Source: Microbacterium sp. AG238 | GTDB taxonomy: Bacteria > Actinomycetota > Actinomycetes > Actinomycetales > Microbacteriaceae | Direction: 5' to 3' | Length of the DNA stretch: 64,000 nucleotides | Assembly (NCBI RefSeq): GCF_003610405.1 | Contig: NZ_RAQC01000001.1 | Coordinates: 1,488,001 to 1,552,000 of the forward strand | Part shown: positions 9,170-17,750 of the stretch, in pieces | Position numbering within the stretch: position 1 is the first letter of the stretch | Layout of the letters: each line of letters begins with the position of its first letter | Notes under the pieces: generated by a model | Databases searched by the model: none | What the model was told of the DNA's origin: nothing | The model's input: the letters and a program-made list of their open reading frames with translations, nothing else | Translations under genes and position numbers: made by a program

Positions 9170-11593
9170 TCATAACGGGGAGGGGGCCACCTCGAACTCG
9201 AGGGTCGCGGGGACATGGCCGGGGGCGGATGCCGTGACGGCGACCGTCCCGGTTCCGGTGGGCTTGACGACCGCGAGCAGGCGACCGTCGAAGGTCGTGA
9301 AGACCGGACCCGCGTACGACTCCTCGCTGTCGGTCCGCCCGGAGCCGATGCCCGCCAGCACCCCGGCTCCGGTCACCTCGACCGTCACCGGGACATCGCG
9401 GTCGCACACCACGATCCCCGCGTCGTCCTCGAGCGTCAGCGCGACGAACGCGAGCCCGTCACGGCCCACGACCTCGTCCTCCGCGCGCGCGACCAGCGAG
9501 ACCGGCCCCGCGGTGCGCAGCGCGTATCGCCCGACCTCCGCACCTCCGCGGCGCGCGACGGCGACGAGGCGCCCCGGTCGATAGCGGGTCTCGAATCGCG
9601 CGAGGAACGCCTTCTCGCGGCCCACCGGCTCGACGCCGACGCTCTCGTCGTCGAGGAGCAGCTCGACCTCGTCGGCATCGGCGTACACATCGACGGTGAC
9701 GGGTGCGCCGGAGGCGGCATCCCACGACCACGACGCCACCGTGTCGGTCCACGACCACGGCGTCGTCGCGGTCGGGCGGCCGTGGTGCTGCGGACGGTGC
9801 ACGGCGATGTACGGGTCGCGGCGCAGCCCGTAGACGATCTCGCGGTAGTACGAGATCGGTCGGCGGAAGCCGGTGATGTCGATGTCGCCGCACCCGGCGA
9901 GCCGGTAGGGGTAGGCGCCGGCCGTGCCCGTGGGCGCGTAGCCGGGCTCGTCGGTGTAGTCGACGCGTCCGATACCGGCTTCGCCGAGGTAGTCCCATCC
10001 GGTCCAGGTGAAGTCGCCGATGACGTGCGGCAGCTCGCGGACGAGGCCCCACATCACATCGATCCGCTCGGGGAACGTCTCCGACCCGACGATGACGCGA
10101 TTCGGATGGTCGCGGGCGTCCTGCCGGTAGCGCGAGTCGGCGTAGTTGAACCCGACCACGTCGAGCACCGCCGCCGACTCCTCGATCGACGCGCTCACGA
10201 GCGGCGAGGCGTTCATGAGCCCCATCTGCTCGCCCATGTCGGCCATCATCGTGTTCGCGTCGGGGACCTGGTCACGCGCCTCGGCCATGCGGTCGAGGTT
10301 CGCGATGATGCCGTTGATCCCGTTCGTGACGAAACGACTCGGGTCGAGCTCGCGCACCCGCTCGGCGAGCCGCCGGCTCCAAGTCGCGCCGAGCGGCGTG
10401 GCGAGCTCGAGGATCTCGTTGCCGATCGAGTACATGACGACGCTCGGGTGGTTGCGATCCTTCGCGACGAGTGCGGCGATGTCGTCGTGCCAGCGCTCGG
10501 CGAACGTGATCGTCGCGTCGAAGGGGGCTTTCGATCGGGTCCAGGCGTCGGTGAGCTCGTCCATGACGAGCATGCCGTGCCGGTCGCACGCCGCGAGCAT
10601 CGCGCGGCTCATCGGGTTGTGGGCGCTGCGCAGGGCGGTGAATCCCGCTTGCTTGAGCAGGCGGACGCGCCGGTCCTCGGCCGCGGGCTCGGTCGCCGCC
10701 CCGAGCATCCCGTTGTCGTGGTGCACGCACGCCCCGCGCAGGTCGATCGAGCGGCCGTTCAGGCGCAGCCCGTGCCGCGCGTCGAGCTGCAACGAGCGGA
10801 TGCCGAAGTCGGCGACGTCGTCGTCGAGGTGCGCACCGTCTGCGGAGGTCAGCGTGCTGTGGAGGCGGTAGAGCTCGGGGGTCTCGACGTCCCAGCGCCG
10901 GGGCGCGTCGACCACCAGTCGCGCCCGCGCCACCGCGCGCTCGCCCGGCAGCACCGTGACGGGCGACTCCCCGCACGCGACGACCGCTCCGTCGGGTGCG
11001 GTGATGTGCCAGCTCACGCGCGTGAGCGCAGTGTGCCGGGTCGTGTTCGCGACCTCCGTCGCGACGGCGACGACCGCGCGCTCGTCGTCGATATCGGGGG
11101 TCTCCACGCGCACCCCGTCGAGCGGGATGTGGACGGGGTCGGCCACGACGAGATGGACCGGACGGTAGATCCCGGCGCCCGAGTACCACCGCGAATCGCG
11201 ATGCGCGCGCGCCTCGACGCTGATGCGGTTGACGGCGCCGAAGCGGAGGAAGGGATCGAGCACGACCGAGAAGCCGGCGTAGCCGCCTGCCTCGTGGGCG
11301 ACGAAGGCACCGTCGACGAAGACCACCGCATCGCGATAGACGCCCTCGAACTCGAGCATGACCGTGCGCGAGCGCCAGTCGTCGGGCACGTCGAGCGAGC
11401 GTGCGTACTCGAACACGCCGCCCGGGGTGTATCCGGTGTGCACCCCCTGCGGTTCGTCGGGTGAGCGCGGCAGATCGCGCAGCGCATCGTGCGGCAGGGT
11501 CACCGCGACGGGAGCGCGGCCCTCCGCGGCCGACTCGAACGGGCCGAGCTTGGGGCCGACGGTCCACCCGTCGTGCAGCGGCATCCGGATCAT
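9170..11593 (-). CDS. GH2 family glycoside hydrolase (beta-galactosidase-like), intracellular
   Basis: The enzyme has 807 residues. A jelly-roll sugar-binding domain is at about 10-150, an Ig-like domain at 155-265, and the TIM barrel at about 270-560, with acid/base E393 in RNHPSVVMYSIGNEI and nucleophile E505 in IVGSETFP. Two C-terminal beta domains follow. GH2 retaining enzymes include beta-galactosidases, glucuronidases and mannosidases. Beside a PL11 lyase, galactan side chains of rhamnogalacturonan are a reasonable substrate. There is no signal peptide, so it acts on imported oligosaccharides. The ATG at 11593 overlaps the tetR stop by four bases and was chosen over longer upstream extensions. 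Confidence 0.9.
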   Translation of the reverse strand: MIRMPLHDGWTVGPKLGPFESAAEGRAPVAVTLPHDALRDLPRSPDEPQGVHTGYTPGGVFEYARSLDVPDDWRSRTVMLEFEGVYRDAVVFVDGAFVAHEAGGYAGFSVVLDPFLRFGAVNRISVEARAHRDSRWYSGAGIYRPVHLVVADPVHIPLDGVRVETPDIDDERAVVAVATEVANTTRHTALTRVSWHITAPDGAVVACGESPVTVLPGERAVARARLVVDAPRRWDVETPELYRLHSTLTSADGAHLDDDVADFGIRSLQLDARHGLRLNGRSIDLRGACVHHDNGMLGAATEPAAEDRRVRLLKQAGFTALRSAHNPMSRAMLAACDRHGMLVMDELTDAWTRSKAPFDATITFAERWHDDIAALVAKDRNHPSVVMYSIGNEILELATPLGATWSRRLAERVRELDPSRFVTNGINGIIANLDRMAEARDQVPDANTMMADMGEQMGLMNASPLVSASIEESAAVLDVVGFNYADSRYRQDARDHPNRVIVGSETFPERIDVMWGLVRELPHVIGDFTWTGWDYLGEAGIGRVDYTDEPGYAPTGTAGAYPYRLAGCGDIDITGFRRPISYYREIVYGLRRDPYIAVHRPQHHGRPTATTPWSWTDTVASWSWDAASGAPVTVDVYADADEVELLLDDESVGVEPVGREKAFLARFETRYRPGRLVAVARRGGAEVGRYALRTAGPVSLVARAEDEVVGRDGLAFVALTLEDDAGIVVCDRDVPVTVEVTGAGVLAGIGSGRTDSEESYAGPVFTTFDGRLLAVVKPTGTGTVAVTASAPGHVPATLEFEVAPSPL

Positions 11594-12249
11594 GCGGGCG
11601 GCTCCTCGTCGCGTTCGACCGACCAGTCGATGTCGACGAAACTCGCGAACAAGGCGCGCAGCTCGCCCGCCATGTCCAACGCGTCGCGGTCGAGCAGCCA
11701 TTGCACCTGCAGCCCGTCCATGAGGGCGACGACCGTGATCGCCGCCCGGCGAGGGGTCATTCCGTGCCGCAGGCGCCCTTGGTCGCGCAGGCTCCGGAAC
11801 GACCGCTCGATGTTGCCGCGGGTGTACTCGTAGCGCCGGACGAAGTAGGCATGGGCGGGATGGTCGGATGCCGTCGCCTCGGCCGACAGGGTCGTGTAGA
11901 GCTCCACGACGCCGGGCGTCGAGGCATTGTGAGCCGCGAGGAAGACCAGTCCGCGCAGCACCTCGGCCCCGTCCTCCGACTCGATCGGCACCAGCGCCCG
12001 CGCGCGGGCGTCGCGCTCTTCGAGCACCGCTTCCAGCAGCGCGCTCTTGTTGCGGAAATGGTGCAGCAGCCCGGCCTCGCTCATGCCGACGCGCATCGCG
12101 ATGTCGCGGAGCGATCCGGCCCGGTACCCCGATTGCGAGAACACCTCGAGAGCGGCATCCAGGATCGCCTGGCGGGTGGCTTCGGTCTTCGCGTACGAGC
12201 CGCGCCGTCGACGGCGCTCAGGCGTCGTCGTGTCGGTCGTCGTCATCAT
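11590..12249 (-). CDS. TetR family transcriptional regulator
   Basis: The 219-residue protein has the TetR DNA-binding domain at about 22-70 (ATRQAILDAALEVFSQSGYRAGSLRDIAMRVGMSEAGLLHHFRNKSALLEAV). The C-terminal ligand/dimer domain is variable. It is the first gene of a tetR-GH2 operon and is divergent from the ABC importer operon, and a 32-bp palindrome lies between them. It probably represses both directions and is released by a sugar or oligosaccharide from the locus. TetR regulators of sugar loci are less common than LacI or GntR ones. Confidence 0.9.
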   Translation of the reverse strand: MMTTTDTTTPERRRRRGSYAKTEATRQAILDAALEVFSQSGYRAGSLRDIAMRVGMSEAGLLHHFRNKSALLEAVLEERDARARALVPIESEDGAEVLRGLVFLAAHNASTPGVVELYTTLSAEATASDHPAHAYFVRRYEYTRGNIERSFRSLRDQGRLRHGMTPRRAAITVVALMDGLQVQWLLDRDALDMAGELRALFASFVDIDWSVERDEEPPA

Positions 12250-12308
12250 CGTCCATCTGTCCGTGGTCGCCCTCGTCGGCGAACGGACGCCAGTCTGCCC
12301 GCTCGAAT

Positions 12309-12340
12309 AACGAAAACCTAGCGATCGGTAGAAATTCGTT
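12309..12340. promoter_or_regulatory. 32-bp TetR operator between tetR and the importer operon
   Basis: AACGAA (12309-12314) mirrors TTCGTT (12335-12340), and inside it CTAGCGATCGGTAG (12318-12331) is palindromic around the same centre with one mismatched pair. It overlaps a minus-strand promoter for tetR (-35 TTGAAA at 12339-12344, -10 TAGGTT at 12315-12320, 18-base spacer), so binding would block tetR itself. Confidence 0.7.
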
Positions 12341-12349
12341 TCAAAAATC

Positions 12350-12378
12350 TAGTCACCGCTCGGATTTGGTGCTAGCGT
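12350..12378 (+). promoter_or_regulatory. Possible promoter of the importer operon
   Basis: TAGTCA at 12350-12355 and TAGCGT at 12373-12378 are separated by 17 bases and would start transcription about 50 bases before the binding-protein gene. Both hexamers are weak. The support is their spacing and their position immediately beside the TetR operator. Confidence 0.35.
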
Positions 12379-12432
12379 CCACGGCCAGGGCGATCCACCG
12401 GGGTATCGCCTCTCCCGAGAAAAGGACCAAAG

Positions 12433-13962
12433 ATGTTCCGATGGAAGGCCACAGCAGCCCTCACGGTCGTCGCCGCACTCGCTCTGGCGGGGTGCGCGGG
12501 GACGGACGAAGGATCCGGCGGCGGTGACAGCGGTCGCGCCGATCGACTCACCCTCACGGCGATCGCCGCTCCCACCAGCTACGACATCGGCCAGGGCGCG
12601 GAATGGGGCAACCGCAGCCCGTTCTTCCAGGCCGTCTTCGACACGCTCCTGTCGAAGGACTCCTCCGGTGAGACCCAGCCCTGGCTCGCCACCGAATGGT
12701 CGTACAACGACGACAACACGGTGCTGACCCTGACGCTCCGCGAAGGCGTGAAGTTCACCGACGGCACCGACCTCGACGCCGCGGCCGTGGTCTCGAGCCT
12801 CGAGCACTTCCGCGACGGCACCGCCCCGCAGGCCGCCACCCTCGCCGGCAAGGAGTTCGCCGCCGTCGACGCGACGACGGTCACGATCACGCAGGAGGCG
12901 CCCGACCCGTCGCTGATCAACCTCCTCTCGATCGCCCCGGGCCTGATCCAGGCGCCGTCGACCTTCGACGACCCCGACGCGGCGACCGACCCGATCGGCT
13001 CGGGCGCGTACATCCTCGACACCGCCTCGTCGGTCACCGGCACCACGTACAACTACACCGCCAACCCCGACTACTGGAACGCCGACGCGGTCAAGTACGA
13101 CAACCTCACGATCAACGTCCTCGAGGACGTCACCGCCACCGTCAACGCCGTGCGCGCGGGCGAGGCGAACGGCGCGAAGATCGCCGACAACAACACGATC
13201 TCCGAGGTGGAGGGCGCCGGCTGGACGATCGAGTCGAACGAACTCGACTTCCAGGGCCTGCTGCTGCTCGACCGTGCCGGCACGATGGCCCCGGAGCTGG
13301 CCGACGTGAAGGTGCGCCAGGCGATCAACATGGCCTTCGATCGCGAGGCGCTGCTGGCGTCGCTGCAGAGCGGCTACGGCACCGTCACCGAGCAGGTGTT
13401 CCCCGAGACCTCCGTCGCGTACGACGCCGCTCTCGACACCACGTACCCGTACGACCCTGATGCCGCCAAGGACCTCCTCGCCGAGGCGGGCTACCCCGAC
13501 GGCTTCACGCTCAACATGATGTCGACCCCGGCCTTCCAGACCACCTTCGACCTCGTCGCCCAGCAGCTGTCCGACATCGGGATCACGGTGAACTACACCG
13601 ACCCGGGCACCGGCAACTTCATCACCGACATGCTGGCGCCGAAGTACCCCGCCACCTGGATGGCCCTCGAGCAGAACCCCGACTGGCAGCTGATCAACTT
13701 CATGGTCGGCCCCGACGCGACATTCAACCCCTTCACGTACCAGGACCCCACGGTCGACGGCTACATCCAGACCGTGCAGTTCGGAACGCCCGAGGAGTCG
13801 GACCAGGCCCTCAAGGACCTCAACAAGTACCTGGTCGACCAGGCGTGGTTCGCGCCGTTCTTCCGGGTGCAGGGCACGTTCGCCACCGACGCGAACACGA
13901 ACCTCGAGTTCTGGCCCACCAACGCCTACCCGTCGATCTTCGACTTCTCGCCGAAGAACTGA
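12433..13962 (+). CDS. ABC transporter substrate-binding lipoprotein, family 5
   Basis: The 509-residue protein has a lipoprotein signal (LALAGC, C21). The rest is the SBP_bac_5 fold of dipeptide/oligopeptide/nickel binding proteins, with recognisable stretches LREGVKFTDGTDLDAAAVVSSLEHF and the ADVKVRQAINMAFDREALL region. Members in plant-polysaccharide loci of actinobacteria often bind oligosaccharides instead of peptides, which fits the glycosidases that follow. AAAGGA lies at good distance before the ATG. A strong hairpin separates it from the permease genes, as expected for a binding protein made in excess. Confidence 0.9.
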   Translation: MFRWKATAALTVVAALALAGCAGTDEGSGGGDSGRADRLTLTAIAAPTSYDIGQGAEWGNRSPFFQAVFDTLLSKDSSGETQPWLATEWSYNDDNTVLTLTLREGVKFTDGTDLDAAAVVSSLEHFRDGTAPQAATLAGKEFAAVDATTVTITQEAPDPSLINLLSIAPGLIQAPSTFDDPDAATDPIGSGAYILDTASSVTGTTYNYTANPDYWNADAVKYDNLTINVLEDVTATVNAVRAGEANGAKIADNNTISEVEGAGWTIESNELDFQGLLLLDRAGTMAPELADVKVRQAINMAFDREALLASLQSGYGTVTEQVFPETSVAYDAALDTTYPYDPDAAKDLLAEAGYPDGFTLNMMSTPAFQTTFDLVAQQLSDIGITVNYTDPGTGNFITDMLAPKYPATWMALEQNPDWQLINFMVGPDATFNPFTYQDPTVDGYIQTVQFGTPEESDQALKDLNKYLVDQAWFAPFFRVQGTFATDANTNLEFWPTNAYPSIFDFSPKN

Positions 13963-13969
13963 CCGCACC

Positions 13970-14008
13970 CCCTCGGACCGGGCGGGTCGTCTCCGCCCGG
14001 TCCGAGGG
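13970..14008. terminator. Intercistronic hairpin after the binding-protein gene
   Basis: CCCTCGGACCGGGCGG (13970-13985) is matched perfectly by its reverse complement at 13993-14008, giving a 16-bp stem with a 7-base loop. There is no T tract. It probably protects the binding-protein mRNA or partly terminates transcription, so that less permease is made. Confidence 0.75.
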
Positions 14009-14029
14009 CTCCACCTTCGGGAAGGCATC

Positions 14030-14971
14030 ATGCTCACATTCATCCTGCGCCGCCTGATCTCGGGCGTCGTGCTGATCGCGGTGATCTCGTTCCTCGCGTT
14101 CGTCCTCCTCTACGCCGGCGGCGGCGACATCGCACGCCGCATCCTCGGTGAGAACGCGACCGCCGAGACTGTCGCGAAGAAGACCGAGGAACTCGGTCTG
14201 AACCGCCCCCTCCTCGTCCAGTACGGGGACTGGGTCGTCTCCGCTCTCTCGGGCAACCTCGGCCGCAGCTGGTTCACGGGCGAGCTCGTCTCCGTGAGCG
14301 TCAGCGGACGCCTCGCGGTCACGCTGTCGCTCGTCCTGGGCGCGACCATCGTCTCCGCCATCCTCGCCGTCGTCCTGGGCGTCCTCGCCGCGCGTCGCGG
14401 CGGCATCGTCGACGGGGCCGTGCAGTTGCTCTCGCTCGTCGGCTTCGCCGTGCCGGGCTTCCTCATCGCCCTGCTGCTCGTGCTCGTCTTCGCGATCAAC
14501 CTCGGGTGGTTCAAGGCGACCGGCTACGTGCCCATCACGACGTCGCCGACCGGCTGGCTCGCCTCGGTGACCCTGCCCGTGGTCGCCCTCTCGTTGGGCG
14601 CGATCGCGACGGTCGCCGCCCAGGTGCGCGGCTCGGTCATCGACGCCATGTCGCGCGACTACGTCCGCACGCTCCGCTCGCGCGGCCTCGGCATGCGCTC
14701 GGTCATCTACAAGCACGTCCTCCGCAACGCCGGCGGACCCGCGCTGGCCGTCCTGGCCGTGCAGTTCGTGGGCCTCCTCGGCGGCGCGGTCGTGGTCGAG
14801 CAGATCTTCGCCATCCCCGGCATGGGGCAGCTGAGCGTCCGCTCCACCACCCTCGGCGACGTCCCCGTCGTCATGGGCCTCGTGATCGCCTTCGCGATCA
14901 TCGTCGTCATCGTGAACCTCCTGATCGACCTCGCCCAGGCCGCTCTGAACCCGAAGGTGAGACTGTCATGA
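14030..14971 (+). CDS. ABC transporter permease, DppB type
   Basis: The 313-residue protein has about six membrane helices. It starts MLTFILRRLISGVVLIAVISFLAFVLLYAGGG, the usual DppB N-terminus, and carries the EAA-type loop SRDYVRTLRSRGLGMRSVIYKHVLRNA that docks onto the ATPases. It forms the channel together with the permease half of the next gene. The stop overlaps the next start (ATGA). GGAAGG precedes the ATG. Confidence 0.92.
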   Translation: MLTFILRRLISGVVLIAVISFLAFVLLYAGGGDIARRILGENATAETVAKKTEELGLNRPLLVQYGDWVVSALSGNLGRSWFTGELVSVSVSGRLAVTLSLVLGATIVSAILAVVLGVLAARRGGIVDGAVQLLSLVGFAVPGFLIALLLVLVFAINLGWFKATGYVPITTSPTGWLASVTLPVVALSLGAIATVAAQVRGSVIDAMSRDYVRTLRSRGLGMRSVIYKHVLRNAGGPALAVLAVQFVGLLGGAVVVEQIFAIPGMGQLSVRSTTLGDVPVVMGLVIAFAIIVVIVNLLIDLAQAALNPKVRLS

Positions 14972-16833
14972 CCGCCGTCGACGTCCCTCCCGCCGTCCCG
15001 ATCGCCCCCGTGCGGGTGAATCTGTTCCGCCGCCTGTTGAAGAAGCCTCTCGGGGTCATCTCGGCGCTGTTCCTGCTGCTGGTCGGCGTCATCGCGATCA
15101 TCGGCCCCGCGATCGCACCGCAGGACCCCAATTTCGCCGACATCCGCAGCATCCTGGCCCCGCCCGGCGCCGCACACCTGCTCGGCACCGACGGCAGCGG
15201 GCGCGACGTGCTGTCGCGACTGCTCGCCGCGACGCAGACGAGCGTCGCCGCCGCCCTCATCGCGGTCGTCGTGGCCGTCGTGCTGGGCGTCGTCAGCGGA
15301 CTCATCGCCGGTTACTACCAGGGCTGGTTCAACACCGTCGCCACCTGGGTGACGGAGCTGAACATGGCGCTGCCCGGCATCGTCGTCCTGCTCGCGGCGC
15401 GCGCCGTGCTCGGCCCGTCGGTGTGGATCTCGATGCTGATCTTCGGCATCCTGCTCGCCCCCGCGTTCTTCCGTCTCGTCTACGCGGCGGTCACGGCGGT
15501 ACGCGGCGAGCTGTACGTCGACGCCGCCCGCGTCTCTGGTCTCGGGGACGGCCGCATCATCGGCCGCCACGTCCTCGCGGTCGTCCGGGCGCCCATCATC
15601 ATCCAGGGCGCGATCATCTCGGGCATCGCCCTGGCGATCCAGTCGGGCCTGGAGTTCCTCGGCCTCGGCGACGTCAACGTGCCGACGTGGGGGTCGATGC
15701 TGACCGACGGCTTCAAGAACATCTACAAGACGCCCGTCCTGATGATCTGGCCCTCGCTCGCGATCGCCCTGACGTGCATCGCGCTGACCCTGCTCGCCAA
15801 CGTCATGCGCGACGAGCTCGAGCGCACCGTCACCGTCCGCCGCAAGCGTCGTCGTGCTGTCACCACCGCGACCGGCTCGGTCGCAGCCGTCACCACCTCG
15901 GTGTCGACCGGGGGCGGCGAGCCCATCGAAGACCTCGACGAGCTGCCGGTCGTCGAGGGCACCGGCGTCATCGTCCACCCGGAGGACGCGCGCAGCAAGG
16001 CGACCGAGCGCGTGCTCGAGATCCGCGACCTGCATGTCGGCTACGACCAGCCCGACGGCTCGCACATCGAGGTGGTGCACGGCGTCTCGCTCGACATCCG
16101 CAAGGGCGAGGTGCACGGGCTCATCGGCGAGTCGGGCTCGGGCAAGACGCAGACCGCCTTCGGCGTGCTGGGTCTCCTCCCCCGCGGCGGCCGGGTGACC
16201 GACGGGTCGATCCGCTACGAGGGCATCGAGCTCGCCGACGCCTCCGACCGGGTCTACGCGGGGGTGCGCGGCAAGCGCATCGGCTACATCCCGCAGGAGC
16301 CGATGAGCAACCTCGACCCCGCCTTCACGATCGGCAGCCAGCTCGTCGAGCCCCTGCGCGCGACGCTCGGCCTGTCGAAGAAGGATGCGACCGAGCGCTC
16401 GCTCGACCTGCTCGCCCGCGTCGGCATCCCCCAGCCCAAGCGCACGTTCGACGCCTACCCCTTCGAGGTGTCGGGCGGAATGGCGCAGCGCGTGCTGATC
16501 GCCGGGGCGGTCTCAACCGATCCCGACCTGATCATCGCCGACGAGCCGACGACCGCTCTCGACGTCACGGTGCAGGCCGAGGTGCTCGATCTGCTCCGCG
16601 ACCTGCAGGCGGAGCGTCACATGGCGATGCTGCTCGTCACGCACAACTTCGGCGTCGTCGCCGATCTGTGCGACCGCGTCACGGTCATGCAGAACGGGCG
16701 CTTCGTCGAGCAGGGCCCGGTGCGCTCGATCTTCCGCGACGCACGTCATCCGTACACCCGAGCGCTGCTCGACGCGATCCTCGACGAGGGTCCCGCCCGC
16801 CCGGCGCTGGTCACGAAGGGAGCGAGCGCATGA
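14968..16833 (+). CDS. ABC transporter permease-ATPase fusion (DppC-DppD type)
   Basis: Two proteins that are usually separate are fused in 621 residues. The DppC-like permease spans about 1-290 (GTDGSGRDVLSRLLAATQTS at the first periplasmic loop, EAA loop YVDAARVSGLGDGRIIGRHV). A 55-residue basic then acidic linker follows. The ATPase occupies about 345-610, with Walker A GESGSGKT at 387-394, signature VSGGMAQRVLIAG, and Walker B LIIADEPTTALD. This fusion is known in actinobacterial peptide/nickel-type systems. It overlaps both neighbours by four bases. Confidence 0.92.
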   Translation: MTAVDVPPAVPIAPVRVNLFRRLLKKPLGVISALFLLLVGVIAIIGPAIAPQDPNFADIRSILAPPGAAHLLGTDGSGRDVLSRLLAATQTSVAAALIAVVVAVVLGVVSGLIAGYYQGWFNTVATWVTELNMALPGIVVLLAARAVLGPSVWISMLIFGILLAPAFFRLVYAAVTAVRGELYVDAARVSGLGDGRIIGRHVLAVVRAPIIIQGAIISGIALAIQSGLEFLGLGDVNVPTWGSMLTDGFKNIYKTPVLMIWPSLAIALTCIALTLLANVMRDELERTVTVRRKRRRAVTTATGSVAAVTTSVSTGGGEPIEDLDELPVVEGTGVIVHPEDARSKATERVLEIRDLHVGYDQPDGSHIEVVHGVSLDIRKGEVHGLIGESGSGKTQTAFGVLGLLPRGGRVTDGSIRYEGIELADASDRVYAGVRGKRIGYIPQEPMSNLDPAFTIGSQLVEPLRATLGLSKKDATERSLDLLARVGIPQPKRTFDAYPFEVSGGMAQRVLIAGAVSTDPDLIIADEPTTALDVTVQAEVLDLLRDLQAERHMAMLLVTHNFGVVADLCDRVTVMQNGRFVEQGPVRSIFRDARHPYTRALLDAILDEGPARPALVTKGASA

Positions 16834-17678
16834 CCGCTCCGCTGCTCGAGGTCTCCGACCTCGTCGTCGAGTACCCCGGCAAGGGGTTCCGAGCCGAACC
16901 GTTCCGCGCCCTCAAGGGGGTCTCGCTCGACATCCTCCCGGGCGAGACCGTCGGGCTCGTGGGCGAGTCGGGGTCAGGAAAGACCACCCTCGGCCGCGCC
17001 GCGCTGGGGCTCGCCCCCGTCACCGAAGGCTCGATCGTCTTCGACGGACGCGACATCTCGCACCTCTCCCGGCGTGAGCGGCGCCCCCTCAGCGCCGACA
17101 TCCAGGTGGTCTTCCAAGACCCGTACTCGTCGCTGAACCCCTCGATGACGATCGAGCAGATCCTCACCGAGCCGCTCACGGCCGCCGGCGTCGGCACGCG
17201 CGAGGCCCGCGACCGGGTCCGCGAGCTGCTCGACCAGGTCGGCCTCCCCGGTGATGCGCGCAGCCGCCTGCCGCGGGAGTTCTCGGGCGGTCAGCGTCAG
17301 CGCGTCGCGATCGCCCGTGCGCTCGCACTGCGCCCCCGCCTGATCGTCTGCGACGAGCCGGTCTCGGCGCTCGACCTGTCGACGCAGGCCCGCGTGCTCG
17401 ACCTCTTCATCGAGATCCAGGAACGCACCGGGGTGGCCTACCTCTTCGTGACGCACGACCTCGCGGTCGTCCGACACGTGAGCCACCGCGTCGCGGTGAT
17501 GTACCGCGGCGAGATCGTCGAATCGGGCGACGCCGACCAGGTCACCGCGCGGCCGGAGCACCCGTACACGCAGCGCCTGTTCATGGCCGCACCCGTTCCC
17601 GACCCCGATCGGCAGGAGGAGCGTCGCGCCGCCCGACGCACGTTCCTCGCGTCGGAGGCCGCGCGCGGCGCAGCCTGA
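16830..17678 (+). CDS. ABC transporter ATP-binding protein, DppF type
   Basis: The 282-residue ATPase has Walker A GESGSGKT near residue 50, signature FSGGQRQRVAIARAL, and Walker B LIVCDEPVSALDLSTQ. It lacks the C-terminal CxPxxP cysteine cluster that many OppD/F proteins carry. It is the second ATPase of the importer, partner to the fused ATPase domain. A 12-bp hairpin separates it from the GH3 gene. Confidence 0.91.
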   Translation: MTAPLLEVSDLVVEYPGKGFRAEPFRALKGVSLDILPGETVGLVGESGSGKTTLGRAALGLAPVTEGSIVFDGRDISHLSRRERRPLSADIQVVFQDPYSSLNPSMTIEQILTEPLTAAGVGTREARDRVRELLDQVGLPGDARSRLPREFSGGQRQRVAIARALALRPRLIVCDEPVSALDLSTQARVLDLFIEIQERTGVAYLFVTHDLAVVRHVSHRVAVMYRGEIVESGDADQVTARPEHPYTQRLFMAAPVPDPDRQEERRAARRTFLASEAARGAA

Positions 17679-17680
17679 AC

Positions 17681-17716
17681 GGATGCCGGGGCTCCCGTTC
17701 CGGCGCCCCGGCATCC
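17681..17716. terminator. Intercistronic hairpin between importer and GH3 gene
   Basis: GGATGCCGGGGC (17681-17692) pairs perfectly with GCCCCGGCATCC (17705-17716) across a 12-base loop, followed by a C-rich stretch and no T run. It may attenuate transcription into the glycosidase genes or act as a processing or stability site. Confidence 0.65.
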
Positions 17717-17750
17717 CCCTCCCACCACCCCCCTCTCGCTTGGAGTCCCC

